Positions 13,772-26,700 of a stretch of DNA of 64,000 nt are shown here, piece by piece. The DNA lies in the NCBI RefSeq assembly GCF_023343835.1, contig NC_064435.1, forward strand, positions 62,568,134 to 62,632,133, given 5' to 3'. Both the position numbers and the translations under genes were made by a program. The DNA comes from Lagopus muta (taxonomy: Eukaryota; Chordata; Aves; Galliformes; Phasianidae). Within the stretch, counting starts at the first letter, position 1; each line of letters opens with the position of its first letter. The notes below the pieces were generated by a model, which was given only the letters and a program-made list of their open reading frames with translations, was not told the DNA's origin and did not search any database.

Positions 13772-14041
13772 CATAGAATCATAGAAACAGCCTACATGAT
13801 CATCTAGTCCAGCTGTCCTCTCATTACTATTGCTACCACAAGCCACCAAGCTGTATCTCATAGCTCCTCATCCAGACACCTCTTGGACTCTGACAGGGAC
13901 TCCACCATCTCCCTAGGCAGGCCATTCTAGTGCCTGGCTCCTCTGAGAGAAACACTCTTCCTTACGTCTAACCTAAAGCTCCTTCGGTACAACTTGTGGC
14001 CATTTCCTCAGGTCCTGTTTGTTGCCTGGGAGAAGAGGCTG
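13772..14041 (-). mobile_element. CR1 LINE 3' fragment, minus strand
   Basis: Begins with the inverted CR1 tail (catagaatcatag) and continues with the usual order of the CR1 3' region read in reverse: 'gatcatctagtccag', the 'ccaccatctccctaggcaggcc' type block and 'acttgtggccatttcctcaggtcctg'. It is 5' truncated. It belongs to the subfamily with 'attactattgctaccacaagc', the same as the copy at 28981. It lies about 400 bp upstream of the CLPTM1L promoter elements. Confidence 0.85.
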
Positions 14042-14198
14042 TCCTGCTGCTCGACCTCTTGGTTCAGGGGTGAGCTGCTCGGACTTGGGGGCTGCAGCCA
14101 GCGCTTGCAGCTGTTTTTGTAGGAACGTGAGCTGTGGCACTCTTATTTCCCACCCACATCTTCCCTTCCTTCTCCTGTTACTCTCTCCCGTGTAAACA

Positions 14199-14240
14199 GC
14201 GATAGGACTAGAGGGAGTGGCCTCAAGTTGTGCCAGGCTT
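14199..14240 (+). mobile_element. Short CR1 fragment in opposite orientation
   Basis: The sequence 'ggagtggcctcaagttgtgccagg' matches, in forward orientation, the same CR1 block seen reversed at about 28150-28190. It therefore lies inverted relative to the CR1 at 13772-14041, from which about 160 bp of unassigned sequence separates it. Confidence 0.55.
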
Positions 14241-14409
14241 CTTTCGCGTTCTCCCATATTAACTCCCGAAGTGCCCTGCGGTCACCGCACAGCTCCCCAG
14301 GTGAGCGCACAGCGCCACGCCACAACGGCCCCTTCAGCCTCCCTTTCACTGCTGAGACCGCCCCTCACGGCTCCTAGAATCACAATGCTTCCAGCCCCAC
14401 CCCACTTCA

Positions 14410-14464
14410 GTTGCTAGGCGACGGGGCGCGACCGGAAGTGCAGCGGCCGCTTCCGCCGGAAGTG
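14410..14464 (+). promoter_or_regulatory. CLPTM1L: CLPTM1L proximal promoter: RFX-like X-box and paired ETS sites
   Basis: GTTGCTAGGCGAC (14410-14422) fits the imperfect palindrome of an RFX X-box. CCGGAAGTG occurs at 14432-14440 and 14456-14464, with an inverted CTTCCG between them, which is the core used by ETS/GABP factors. No TATA box is seen. The block lies 77-131 bp upstream of the start codon in a CpG-rich stretch of about 14250-14800, typical of a housekeeping promoter. Motif matches only. Confidence 0.6.
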
Positions 14465-14505
14465 ACGGCGAGCCGGGCGGGGAAGCTCTGAGCGGAGAGG
14501 GGGGG

Positions 14506-14547
14506 ATGCGCGGGCGGCGGTGGCCGTGGGGGTGGCCGTCATGCTGA
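14506..14547 (+). promoter_or_regulatory. Short upstream ORF overlapping the CLPTM1L start
   Basis: ATG at 14506 opens a 13-codon frame whose TGA (14545-14547) ends just after the CLPTM1L ATG (14541-14543), in a different frame. If the mRNA starts upstream of 14506, ribosomes initiating here would end 4 bases past the main start. The uATG context is gggggATGc, with G at -3. Confidence 0.5.
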
Positions 14548-14705
14548 GCCGCAGCTCGTTCACCAGTCTGGCGGTGGGGGTGTTCGCCGTGTACGTGGCG
14601 CACACGTGCTGGGTCATGTACGGCATCGTCTACACGCGGCCTTGTCTGGAAGGCGGCACGGCCGCCTGCGTCTGGCCCTACCTGGCGCGGCGGCCCAAGC
14701 TGCAG
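14541..14705 (+). CDS. CLPTM1L: CLPTM1L coding exon 1
   Basis: Residues 1-55, [10 protein letters not shown]... through RRPKLQ. Contains the first hydrophobic segment ([20 protein letters not shown]). Donor ctgcag|gtgagc, phase 0. Compared with human it carries a small Gly/Ala-rich insertion after YTRPC (LEGGTAAC). Confidence 0.95.
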
Positions 14706-17700
14706 GTGAGCGGCGGGACCGGGCCGGGCCCCAAGCCGAGCGATGCGGTGTCAGGGGCGAGCGGGAGGTGAGGAGCGCTCCGGCAGTGCTCGGACGCTCG
14801 GAGAAGTAGTGGGGTTGCGTTACTACGGATCACCGCGCTGAGAGTGCCGGTGGGTGAGCTGATGCTTCTGTGCCGTCATTCCCCTTTGCTGTCTTTGCCG
14901 TTTCAGCTGAGTGTTTATACTACCACGCGGTCAAACATCGGTGCTGAGAGTAATATAGATCTGGTTTTGAACGTGGAGGATTTTGATATTGAGTCAAAAT
15001 TTGAAAGGTAAGTCTTAGAAGCTTGACCTGTTTTTTGCAGTTTGTAGCCTGAATAATACGTGTACGGGAATGCGTATGAAATAAGTGGGTTGACTGTTCA
15101 TGATGGCAGTCTTGGAAGAATAGAGTTCTTCTTGTATTCTTTGGTTTTGGGTTGAAGCTATTCTTGCATACTCTATGGTCCGTTTGGTCTGCACTTGTGT
15201 TCATAAAGTGCAAAAGTACAAACTATAGAAGCAGTGCTGAGGCAGGGAAGATGTGAATTGAACATCAGCTCTGGAGCTGAGGACTAGGTGCTGCTATAGG
15301 TTAAAAGAAAAAAAAAAAAGGTCTTTTAAAGTATGTTTTTTTCCTTAATTAGAAGTTCCTAAAATGTTTCATGAACGACATCACAGTCCTGCCTTGCAGG
15401 TTTGGTACACTGAGTTCACGTAGTGTCAATAAGAGGACTGTTAGGTTTATTACATTCATCATACAATGGCTTGGGTTGAAAGAGACCTCAGAGATCATCC
15501 AGTTCCAACCCTGTGCTGTGGGCAGGGCTGCCCCCACACGAGCTCAGGCTGCCCAGAGCCCTATCCAACCTGGCCTTGAGTAGCTCTAGGGATGGGGCAC
15601 CACATCTTCTCTGGGCAACCCGTTCCTGTACTTCAGCACCCCCTCAGTAAAAAATTTCCCCTGACATCTAATCTAAGTCTTCCCTCTTTCAGTTTAAAAC
15701 CATTCTTCCTTTATGTGAGCTTCCTTTAAGTATTGGAAGGTCAGTAGCAGGTCTCTGCTTCTCTGGGCTAAACAGCTTCAGCTCTCTCAGTCTGTCTTCA
15801 TAGCAGAGGTGCTGCAGCCCTTTGATCATCATAGGCCCTCCTCTGGACCCACTCCAGAAGCTCCATATTGAACACCTCACGGTCGCAAGAAAGAAAGCCT
15901 CTCTAAACAAAGCTTTGCTAGCAAATACAGAAGTGCTTGTTTCTCTCATATAGATTTTACAGACCTCGGACACTGTACTGAATTGTCTGCAATTTTCAGA
16001 TCCCACTCTAAATACCTTACTAGTTGTGCTGTATCATTTCAACATTAAATTTACATCACCGTACTCTTTTTAGCTACGTAAACAAATGTTTTGCAGTAGC
16101 AAACTGATAGTACTGGTAGTAAAAACGGCTTCTCATTGTGAAAACCCTATGTCAGTGTGCCTGGAAATGCTTGGGACTTTATAACATGTACATAGTCTAT
16201 CAGCTACATGATTTTTTTTCTGAACAGCTGTGCTTTCAGACTCTGAATGGAACCTGGAAGTCATACAGTGTTATCTTTCCTTGTGCTATAAAAACAAGCT
16301 TCTGTATAACTGTTTCAGTGCTAGTAATAATAGAAGTAAAACTTTTCTGGTGCTTCAGGGTTTCAAGATCTTCTGAAGCGATGTTAGCACTAAGATCTTG
16401 TCCTTAGATAAATTTTTGAGTGCACTCTTGTATTGTAAAGAGGTGTATATAATGATGAGAACTGTTTTTGTGCTTTATATTTGCTGCTTCAATTTTGTTA
16501 TTTATAGCGGTGGTTTTGTTTTTCACTCTCTTGACAAAGATTTGCTTCAGCTCTTTGTCATTCTGCCTTTTTAATAATAAAAAAATACGAACTTCTGTGA
16601 TTTAGGTCATATTAATCTGTGGCAGATTTTAAAATAGAACTGTTTTACTAACGTGGTCTTGCTGCACCAGTGAAAGCATCCAGAGGGGAAAAAAGCAAAG
16701 TGGTAAGGATGCTTCCTTGGCAAACTCAAGGAGAGTGAACTGATGGTGCTTGAGGCTCCACATAGCTCTGTGTTCAACACGCTGTAGCTGAGAAGGTAAA
16801 GTGCTTGGCTTTGGTTTTTTACTGATTTTTTTTTTTTTAAATCATGCCTACAATCTCTGAACACACTCAGCACCTGGAAGGTTTTTCTCTACAAATCCTA
16901 GCATAATTTTGACAATACAACATAGTGGCAGTGGAAAACATCGATACTGATAATGTGGGCCTGTTGTCTAGGGTAAGGAGGGGCATGCTGGACAAAGATC
17001 AATGTGACTTGAGGTAATAGTAAAACACAGTAAAGCAGGCACTGTGGTAACATACTGGAGCATAAGAATCTGAATTGATGCCGTCCAGCTATGGCTCTTT
17101 AGGGCATGTTAATGAGGTGTGCATTGTCTTGCTTCCTTTCAGAATATTGTTACATTTTCAGTGATCCCTATCTGTAACAACTTAATATTTCAACGTCTCA
17201 TAATGTCCTTATTTTGTATTTTAGGACAGTGAATGTCTCTGTACCAAAGAAAACTCGAAATAATGGCACATTATATGCATATATCTTTCTTCATCATGCG
17301 GGCGTTTTGCCTTGGCATGATGGTAAGCAGGTGCATATAGTGAGCCCTCTGACCACGTACATGGTCCCTAAACCAGAAGAGGTTAATTTGCTCACTGGAG
17401 AGTCAACCACGCAGGTAGGTGGATTTGCCACCTGTAGGAGGACAAGTGGGGAAAGAAAATGCATTTCTTTTGTAGACACTTGTAGTGTTAGCATCTGCTA
17501 TGCTTGCATCTATAAATGGTGGGGATGTTTAAAAAAAAAAAGGGGGCAAACAACCTCCCTCCATTCTTCTCATATGTCCTCTCATACACTAAAGGTAGGC
17601 CATTTAGCCCAGCAAATGTAGAGCCCACTGTTACACTGGCTACTATTAAAATATTTCCCTAGTTAATATTAATTTTTTAAGGGTTCATTGCTTTTGGTAG

Positions 17701-20700
17701 AAATAGTGTATTCTTCTGTAACAAAATTCTGCTGCTTTGGATAGTGAATCAGATTCCTGTGAAGTAATTTGCTTTTGCAAAATAGCGATACGTACTTAAC
17801 TTTGACATTGCTGAGTGACCAAAATATACTGCTTGTTTTCCTATAGGATGTTCTCATAAGATGTTCTTTCATTTCAAGAGAATAAGACAGTATTTGCTAA
17901 GGGATACTACTATAATTACTCATCAGAGGGAAAAAAATGGTGTTATGTACTGAAATACTTACAGTGTTGTACCTCATATTCAAGGGGAGTTAGAGAATCC
18001 TTTGGAATCTGAAATACAGAGGTAGCTGTTAGTCCTGTTCCTAAACCCTATTAGAATAAAATTGAAAAGGAAATGAAGCTGGAGTCCAGCATTAAAAAGT
18101 CACAGTAGGTGGTGTTCATCCCAGGAAAAGCAAGTAGAATGCCCTGGAGATCTGAAAGCTCAAGTCTTATCCTGCTTCAGCACAGCTTTATACAGTATTT
18201 GGAGGCTCAGAAGTTCAAACCAAGTGATCTGATCTCTTTACTCCCCAAGATGAGTGTAGTTGATCATCCTTTTGTCTGTTTGGAAGTAACATCTGAATAC
18301 TGTGCTATCTTCACGTTTGAGTGACTGTTTTCAATACATGCAGATGCCCATAGCATTAAAATAAATTGGAGGGATATTCACTCTCAGTGAACTGGGTTGT
18401 GAATGAGCACTGAAGTTTTTCAGTGTCAAATTCTGGTGGATCTTTACAATCATTTTGTCGTAGTTAAGCAAAATACTTGGTGTGGTTAAAATCAAGTTTC
18501 TTAACATCTATTCTGTGATACAGCTTACAACTCCATAGTTGTCTGTGCTTTAGAGTATTATCCTGTTCAGAATTCTGCATGGTTAAGCAGTAAGTATGTA
18601 TGTTTATTGTTTATTGTGTTTTTAAAGCAGATTGAAGCAGAAAGACAGACCAGTGCTCTAGATGAGCCTGTTTCTCACTGGAGATCAAGGTTAACCTTGA
18701 ACGTCATGGTGGAAGATTTTGTGTTTGATGGATCATCCCTCCCTGCTGATGTTCACCGTTACATGAAAATGTAAGTTAATGACTTAATTTTGCTGGGAGT
18801 GTTAATATAAATTTAATTCACATTTCTGTGAAAATTATCTTTCAGTATTTTTTGCTTAAATTTGAGCTGAAGAGACAAGAATAGGCACTCTTTAATGCCT
18901 GCATTTCAGCAGTGACAACAGTGAGATACTATGTACTTGAAAACCTTATTGGTAATATCTTGATCCTAGGGAGTTAAGGATTTAAAATATCTTTTTGTAT
19001 GGGTGTTACCATGGCAACACAAAACAGAACTACGGAGATAAAAGTAAAATGCTGTAGCAGGCTTCGTACCCTCTTGTTCTCAAATCTGAAATACTTCTGG
19101 TCACTAAAGCATTTGTCTCTTGACCTTTACAGTTATCCTTCACATGCAGATTAGCTGTGTAAACAGTGAGTGCTTAAGTAGCACAGCTGATCTCCTGCAT
19201 CCCATCTTTTTTTTTTCCTCTCTATGGCTTGCTTTATTCTATTTTGTCAGTGTTTTTTCATACATTGTGTCACTTTTTTCAAGAAAATACTAAAAAGTGA
19301 GCTTTTAGATGGGCAGTAGCTCTGCTCGCAGCTCGCTTAAATTGCTTCCAGTGTTAACCATATCAACAGTGCTGTGTTGGCTGGTGCTGCCGTATGTTGA
19401 TGCCTTTCTCCACAAGTATCCTCTTAAATCCAGAAGGAGCTGCTTAGTCAGCAGACACTGGGATTCTGAAATAGCTTCCCAACCAGAATAGATAAACCAA
19501 GCAAGTCATAAGGCAGACCCAAAACAGGAAGGAGTTAATGAATCTTTTCTGGTCATGTCTAGATATAAGTCAGTGTTGATTTATTGTTGTATGATACAGG
19601 AAATAGTTTGGAAATGAAATAGCCTGCTTCAATTCTACTAGCAGTAGCTTTAATTGTAGTTATTTTGTAGAAATCGAACTTTCTTCATTTAGAGAATCTG
19701 TTTCTGACGCTGAAGTTAATACTTCGTATTATTGTTACTCTTGAGTATTTAGAACACAGTCTTTATCAACATGGGTAGAGACTTCTTTGTGAACTACTAA
19801 AATTCTATTTTCGGACTTTAAAAAGTTCAGTTATGTGACTTCCAGTCTGAGTACATCACAGTGTATGTAACAACTGCCTCCCTAATGAAGGACTTCAGGA
19901 ATTTGTGCCTTTTGGGGCACTAGGCCAAACAGTTCTCTGAGTTACTGACAAAGCAGTTTTCTACTGGTTAATTTTATAGAGACCTCAAAGGATGTTAAAC
20001 TACTACTAGCTTTGTGCAGATTTGAAAGATGATAAAGCAGTCCCAGCAAGTGCTTCTGTTCAGGAAGAGAGAGATTTAATGCTCCTTGTGCAATCCTGCT
20101 GATAGTATCCAGCCTTTTAAGGTGCATACCAGCCAGCCATCACTCTACTTAGTCCCATGCTGAGCAGAGCATCTGCTGTTACTGATCTGGTAGATGTCAC
20201 CGAGGGTGTAGAGGGGTTGGGGAGGTGCTGGAGAGTTGTTGCAGCAGGAGAGGAATACTTGAGACAAAGGATGCAAATATACGGTCAGCACCTTTCTCTT
20301 TTGACAGACTTTTAAAGTTCCTTTATCCTTGTTCATGCGACGGCTTCAGCATCATCACAGCTGGTTCAATTTCTCTTTCATTCTTTTTTGCTTATTCTTT
20401 CTACAAAAAAGTAAAACTAAACTGAAAAGAATAAACTGGAATGCATACTACTTTTACGGACTTCTCTCAATGGGAGACCAGGCTAGCAGTTGCTTCTTGG
20501 TGTGTGCTGGAGACTAATGTGCTTGGAAAGATGGTGGGAAATACTTGTATGGGTAGATCTGAAAGTGCTGATTGAGTGCTAACTTGAATAGAAAAGTTTT
20601 TTAGGTCACCACAATTATAAAATCCATGTTTAAACATCCTAGGGTTCAGTTGGGGAAGACAGTGCATTACCTTCCAATATTATTTATTGATCAGCTAAGC

Positions 20701-23700
20701 AACAGAGTGAAAGATTTGATGGTGAGTAATAGAATGCCTTTAATTACATTTAATAGTAATCTTAAATATTGTTGTAATTAAAATTTTCTTCATAAGTTTT
20801 TTACTGTAATGAAAATCTATTACAAAGTGACTAAAGGATTCTATCAGTGACGGTTGTTTGACTTAATGGTCAGCTGAGAGTCTGAATTTGGGTTTTGAAT
20901 CTCCCCATCCTTGCAGAAGTATTTGCCAAACACTTTCTTCCATTCTGCCAAAAGATGGTTGGGTTCCATTGTTGCTGCCTTTTGGAAGGATGAGGGGAAA
21001 ACTGCAGCATCTGCTGTGGTGAGAGCAACCACATGACTCCCTAAGCTGGTTGATGAAGTTGTGTTTGTGTCTAGAAAAATGAGCATACTGAATGTTGATG
21101 GTACTGGAGTAACTTGGAGATAAGAGACCAGCAGTAGCTGGTCTCTTATTAAACAATAATGTATAATGCTGGTTTCTTGTTAAACGATAATGTAATATTC
21201 AGCATCTTCTAGGTAGGAGTCTTGGTAGATGAAAGCTTTCCATAGGCCTTCTAGATTCTCATTCCAAATCATGAAGTTTAGCTTAGACAAAGAATTTTTC
21301 TGCTGAATGTTGGGAGAATATTATTTAAGGATGCCTGTTGCAGGCTTATTTGAGAAAATAAACCCCTGAGCATTTCAGTTACAGATCGTGGTAGCAGGTA
21401 ATTCTGTCCAGTATTTCTTTAGGTACACCTGTAATGTCTTTATCAGCAGTCACTGTCCTTTGTTTTGAGTTTCTTAACACAGCTCATTGTTAAGGTTGGT
21501 ATGTTCATATGAGCTTCTAACTGGTTGTGTACCCTGTTTACAAACAACCTCAGCATTCTCATGTTAATAACATGCCCACAGTTGTCACCTATATCACAGT
21601 AAGTGCAATTGCAATGTGCTGCCTTAAAGTGATTGGGATCACTAAACTGAGTTAGTATTTGTAGACTTCTAGTTGTTCATTAAGAAGGAGTTCATCCTAC
21701 TGATCTGCTGTTTAATTTGATTTTAGTGTTCAGGAAATTCTGTCTCTATCTTTATGGCAGTCTGATTTTCTCTCTGCATCATTCCTTACTCTTTAGTAGT
21801 GCTTTGTCTGTTACTCCAGATGGTGCTTGCTGCGTGTTACTTGCCCACGTATTTGCAAAATTTTTGTTTCCTGTCTGTCTTGAACAGGTAAAAATTCTTT
21901 TCCTTTTCTCCCAGAAATGTTGATGTAAACTTTAATAAGAAGCTGGAATGAGAACGGAGAGATTATAGACATCCCTTTAAAAGGAGAAGCCTGGAGGATC
22001 AACATACAGCATTCAGTAGAATCTTTCTAACATCTTCAGCCTTCAGCTGTAACCCATTGATTTTCATCCTGTTTGGATATCCCTTGCAAATCTCTGCTGG
22101 ATTTGTAAAACCTCTCCCAGCTTTCCTTTCTCTCCCTTGCGTACATGTCTTCTACTGCTCTCTTTGAAAAGCCTTGAGAGGGCAGTGAGAATACTGAAGG
22201 AAAGAGTGCATGGGAGAGCCAACATAATTCTCAACCCACATCTGACCTTGATATCTGAGGACCCTAAAAGCATTTTCTGCAACATTAGGATCAGAAGAAA
22301 CCCATTCACCTCTGATAAGTGAGAGCTAAGTATTACTGTAGAAAGTGTAGAGTAACAGTTCTGAGATGGGGATTATGATTGAGGAGTAAGAAGAAGCTGA
22401 GATTAATAGGTCTTAAACCACTGGCACTCAGAGGGCCTGCCTGGCTGTAGCCTTTAAGCTCTCCCTGAAAATTTAAAACATGTTGCCTGAACTTGTGCCT
22501 AAATAGCTGTGGAGAATTCTGTTATTTCTAAGGACAATTTTATTTTGTTTCAAACCTTTTTGAGAGACAGTCGGTTGTCATGGAGAAAGAGCTGTGTCAG
22601 TGTAAGACTTTTTTCAAAAAGAAAAAGGGTCTTTAGGAGGCCCTAGATATCTCTCATAATTGAAATGCAGATGAGACCGGAGAATTAAACTGAACTTATT
22701 TGCAGCACCTCATATGCTATGCTTTACAGGTAGAGTCTCTTACTTAGCTTTAGCTGTGCTGTTTTCACCTTTCTGAACAGGCAGCAGCATCTTGCTTTGC
22801 CACCATTGCCTTCATTTATCTCAAAAACATCCTCAGTTTAGTAAAGGTCTGGCTATGTCCTTCAGAATATGGTTTTTGTATGTGTGTGTGTCGTGTAGCT
22901 TAGTATAACCTTCTTGTGTACTTTCATAGAAGAACTGTCAGAATGGAAAATTTCTTTAAACACACAGTTTTCACTTCAACTGAGACCAGCAGAGGGAACT
23001 TCATGTAAACTTCTCAAGGGCTTTTGTATACAGTAACAATGAGGTTTCTGTAAGAACTTGAACAAAACAAACTGATCATTTAGCATTTCTTGGGGAAAAA
23101 AACAAAACATAACAAAACACACAAAACCAAAACAAACCAAAAAAGCCACTCACAAAGATTTCAAGCCTTTAAGACATCAGACTTAAAATTATGTGATAAA
23201 TCATAATATGGTATAATGTTTCTTTAGTTTCAAAAAAGTGAATGTGATTGGTGCAATTCTTCTGTTAAAAAAGAAGCTGTTTCTGTTTTGAAATGCAGGT
23301 CATAAATCGTTCAACGACAGAGCTACCTCTTACAGTGTCATATGACAAAATCTCTCTTGGAAAACTTCGGTTTTGGATCCACATGCAGGATGCTGTGTAC
23401 TCCCTCCAGCAGTTTGGTATGTTCTTATTTTTAATGACTCTAGGTGAAAACCAAATAAACAAGAAAAAAGCAACAGTCTTCTTTCCTTCAAGTACAAAGG
23501 AGGCACCGTTTTCTGGATAACTCATAAAAAGAGTTGGTGCTATAAATCTTAACATTGCTTTACTGTAATAAGGCAGGGTGGAAACAAAATGTTGACACGT
23601 GATACAGAGATGGAGGACAGAAGTGAAACAACTTTCAATGTTGTTTGGATAGTCCTATTGCGAAAGTAAGTGGCTGCAATTGAGAGCATTTTGATCAGTT

Positions 23701-26700
23701 TTCCTCTGTCATCCATGGAGTGGAGAAGGTAGATCAGTTCTTATGCAAGCTGTGTGTAGCTGGTCACTCAACCATATACCCATGGCAAAACACAGGCAAG
23801 CGTAGCAGAAAGACATTGGGTTTGAGCTGAGAATCAGGAAAAAATCGTGGTTCTGATTAAACTGCTACTGCTACTTCAGAACTGACTTGCCTCTTACTTT
23901 GACTCAGGTCAAGTACTTCAGTTATGAATTTATAGGGTAATACAGAGAAACTGAGAAGTGAAAGGCAATTATGATTTAGAAGCTTGAACATTAGCATGCT
24001 CTGTGTGTCTCATTCCTGCTTTTTCTGGACTGTACGAAAGTCTAAATTTATAGACAAGCTCTGTAGCTTGCAAGGATCTATCTAACTTTGTTACAACTAT
24101 GAGTAGCCAGTTTCCAGATCATGTTAGCCTCAGTTTGTGAAATGAGGCAGAATGGCTCTTATTTGCCAAAGTATTTGATGGTCCATATTATGAGAACTGC
24201 TGAGAGTGCTCAGTTTTTCTGAGAAGTTTAGACTTTAATCATGGGGCCTGAGACTGCTTCATCAAGAAAGTATCTTTATGCTGACTGAAGAAGTTCAAAG
24301 CTGTAGCTGTCATTTGCCAAATGCAGTCCTTCATTCTGGCAACCATATTTATCACAGACAGCTCTCTTTGAAATAATGGTTGTCCAGTATATAAAAAAAG
24401 TAGAAAGCATTCCTCCTTTTCTGATTTCAAATGTCAGTGGAGAATACGTTCTTGGCTTACAGCTTGTGGTTTTTGGAGGATGCTTTTTCTTTTTCCTTTA
24501 TCAAGGACAAGCTTCAGAGTTAATTCTACGAGGGCCATCAAAAGATCTGATGCTACACGTATTGTTATGTTTCTCACTGACCTCTGTTGCCTTCCACAGT
24601 GTACTCCTTTTCTTGTTTTTCATTTGTACTGTGAAACTCGCTGTTCTTGTTTAGATTATAAGAGTTCAGAGGCAGAGTTGAAGATCCTTATTCTTCCTAC
24701 TTGCACCAGAATGACCTCCTGCGTCGTGCCATTCGTGTCTCAGTTGTTCAGCTTATGCTCTGTAGTTGTGCAATATGTTAAAGGCACATCTGTCTGCTTG
24801 TAACTGATGGGCTCTCTTTAAGGCTAGCTTAATAACTAGCCAATAAATGTGTAGATTCAGGTTTTACCAATAAAGCTACCATCTTGTTTTGGGTTTATAT
24901 TTCCTTACCTAAATATATGATGGTGAAATAAGCCTTTCAAAGGAGTCTCTAACATAACAGCAGTTAACTGTCTACTACTTCTTTCTCTTAGGATTTTCAG
25001 AAAAGGATGCAGATGAAGTAAAAGGAATTTTTGTTGACACTAACCTGTACTTTCTGGCTTTGACCTTCTTTGTAGCAGCATTCCATGTAAGTGGAATAAC
25101 TTTGGATTTCAGGTATTATAGAATATAATGAAAAAAGGGGGGGAGATGTTTGCACTTCAGCTCTCTTATTTAGAGAGAACTGTTCTTGGAAACAGTAACT
25201 AGGTCTTAAATAATAATCTTGACCGAAATATAAAACCTTTAAAGTTATTATTACTTTTTTTAAGTTGGAGTTCAAGTAGAGATCCAAGAATTAATTACCT
25301 GTCAACAATGGCTCAGGCTTTCTGCTAAGTTGAGTTGTCCCAAGGCTATCACTGCAGTGGCATAGCTACAGCAGTAGTAATACCAGTAGGGTATTATGTA
25401 GACTCAAACTGATAGAGTTTGAGTCTCTGGCTACTAACCCCTGCAGAAATCCAGATCAGCCTTGAAAGATGTGTGTAAATTGCAGAGCTTGTAGTTCTAG
25501 GCATAGTTATTTCTTGTTCTGTTTCTCTCCATCAGTATTGGGTGTGACATGGTATAAATGTAAATCTTTGTTTTGGTGGACAGTGTTTTAGGTCTCATTG
25601 TTCTACTTTGAACATCTTTGATGTCTACAGTTAGGTGCAATACAATTCCTGTCTTCTGGGAGAGAGAACTTGTTGAGCATGTTATGTTTCCTTTATACTT
25701 GCATTACATAAAATTAATAGGGTTTGAAAGTCATAGATTTCTCAACCATATCACTCTTTAATTTTTAATTCTGTTTATCAGACAGTAAGATGTCAGTAGG
25801 CTGGGGTTAGATATTCTGGTATTTTTTCTTTTGTGTACTATAAGAATTTCTTGAATGTGTGCTTCTTATTTTTTAAGACAGTGAATGTGTGAGGAAAAGA
25901 CTGAAAGATGTACTGAGTAAAGGTACTAAGAAAACTGAAGAAAATATTTGTTATTCATAAATTTAATGCTAAAAAATCCCTGAAGTTTAGGCCAAATCAT
26001 AGAATCATCATAGAATGGCTTGGGTTGGGAGGGACCTCAAGGATTGTCAAGCTCCAACCCCTCTGCCGCATGCATGGCTACTGACCTCCATATTTGATAC
26101 TAGATCAGGCTGCCCACAGCTCCATCCAACCTGGCCTGACTGCTTACTGGCTTACTGTAAAATCCTTACTGCTGAAATAGAGAGAGAACCTAATTTGCAG
26201 CATAGTAGGATTTTGTTGAAACTTTGGTGCTATCCAAGCCTCAACTATCAGTCTGGTACAAAGAGCTTACTGAATTCAGCATGATTTTCCCTGATCTGTC
26301 AAAGAGCTGAGCAATTCCTGCAGGTATTCAGCTCTCTGTCCTCTGCCATGCGTTATCCTGTACTGGGTCACTAACTTTCTTCATGGGATGCAGCATTGTG
26401 CAGTGTTAGAGTAGAAACAGTACCTGCTGTTCCTCCTGCTATTTCACACTGCATTTGGAGCCTGGGCTTTTAAAATGTTTTTTTTTTTTCTCTTTAGCTT
26501 TTATTTGTTTTAATTTTTAGTTCACAGATGATCTTAATGCATTTTTAATTGTTCAGCTTGCAGTCTTTAATTAGTGCCTGTGCCAAGAAAATGAGTGTCC
26601 TTCTTGCTATTTGCAGCTTCTCTTTGATTTCCTTGCATTTAAAAATGACATCAGTTTTTGGAAGAAAAAGAGAAGCATGATTGGAATGTCTACAAAAGCA

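Larger units (their letters stand above)
14706..24991 (+). other. CLPTM1L: CLPTM1L introns 1-6
   Basis: Introns of 201, 2217, 1216, 1872, 2577 and 1575 bp. Apart from the CR1 in intron 2 (15452-15870) and a hairpin with a small tandem repeat in intron 5 (21120-21196), I see no genes or RNA genes. Short ORFs are incidental. Confidence 0.75.
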
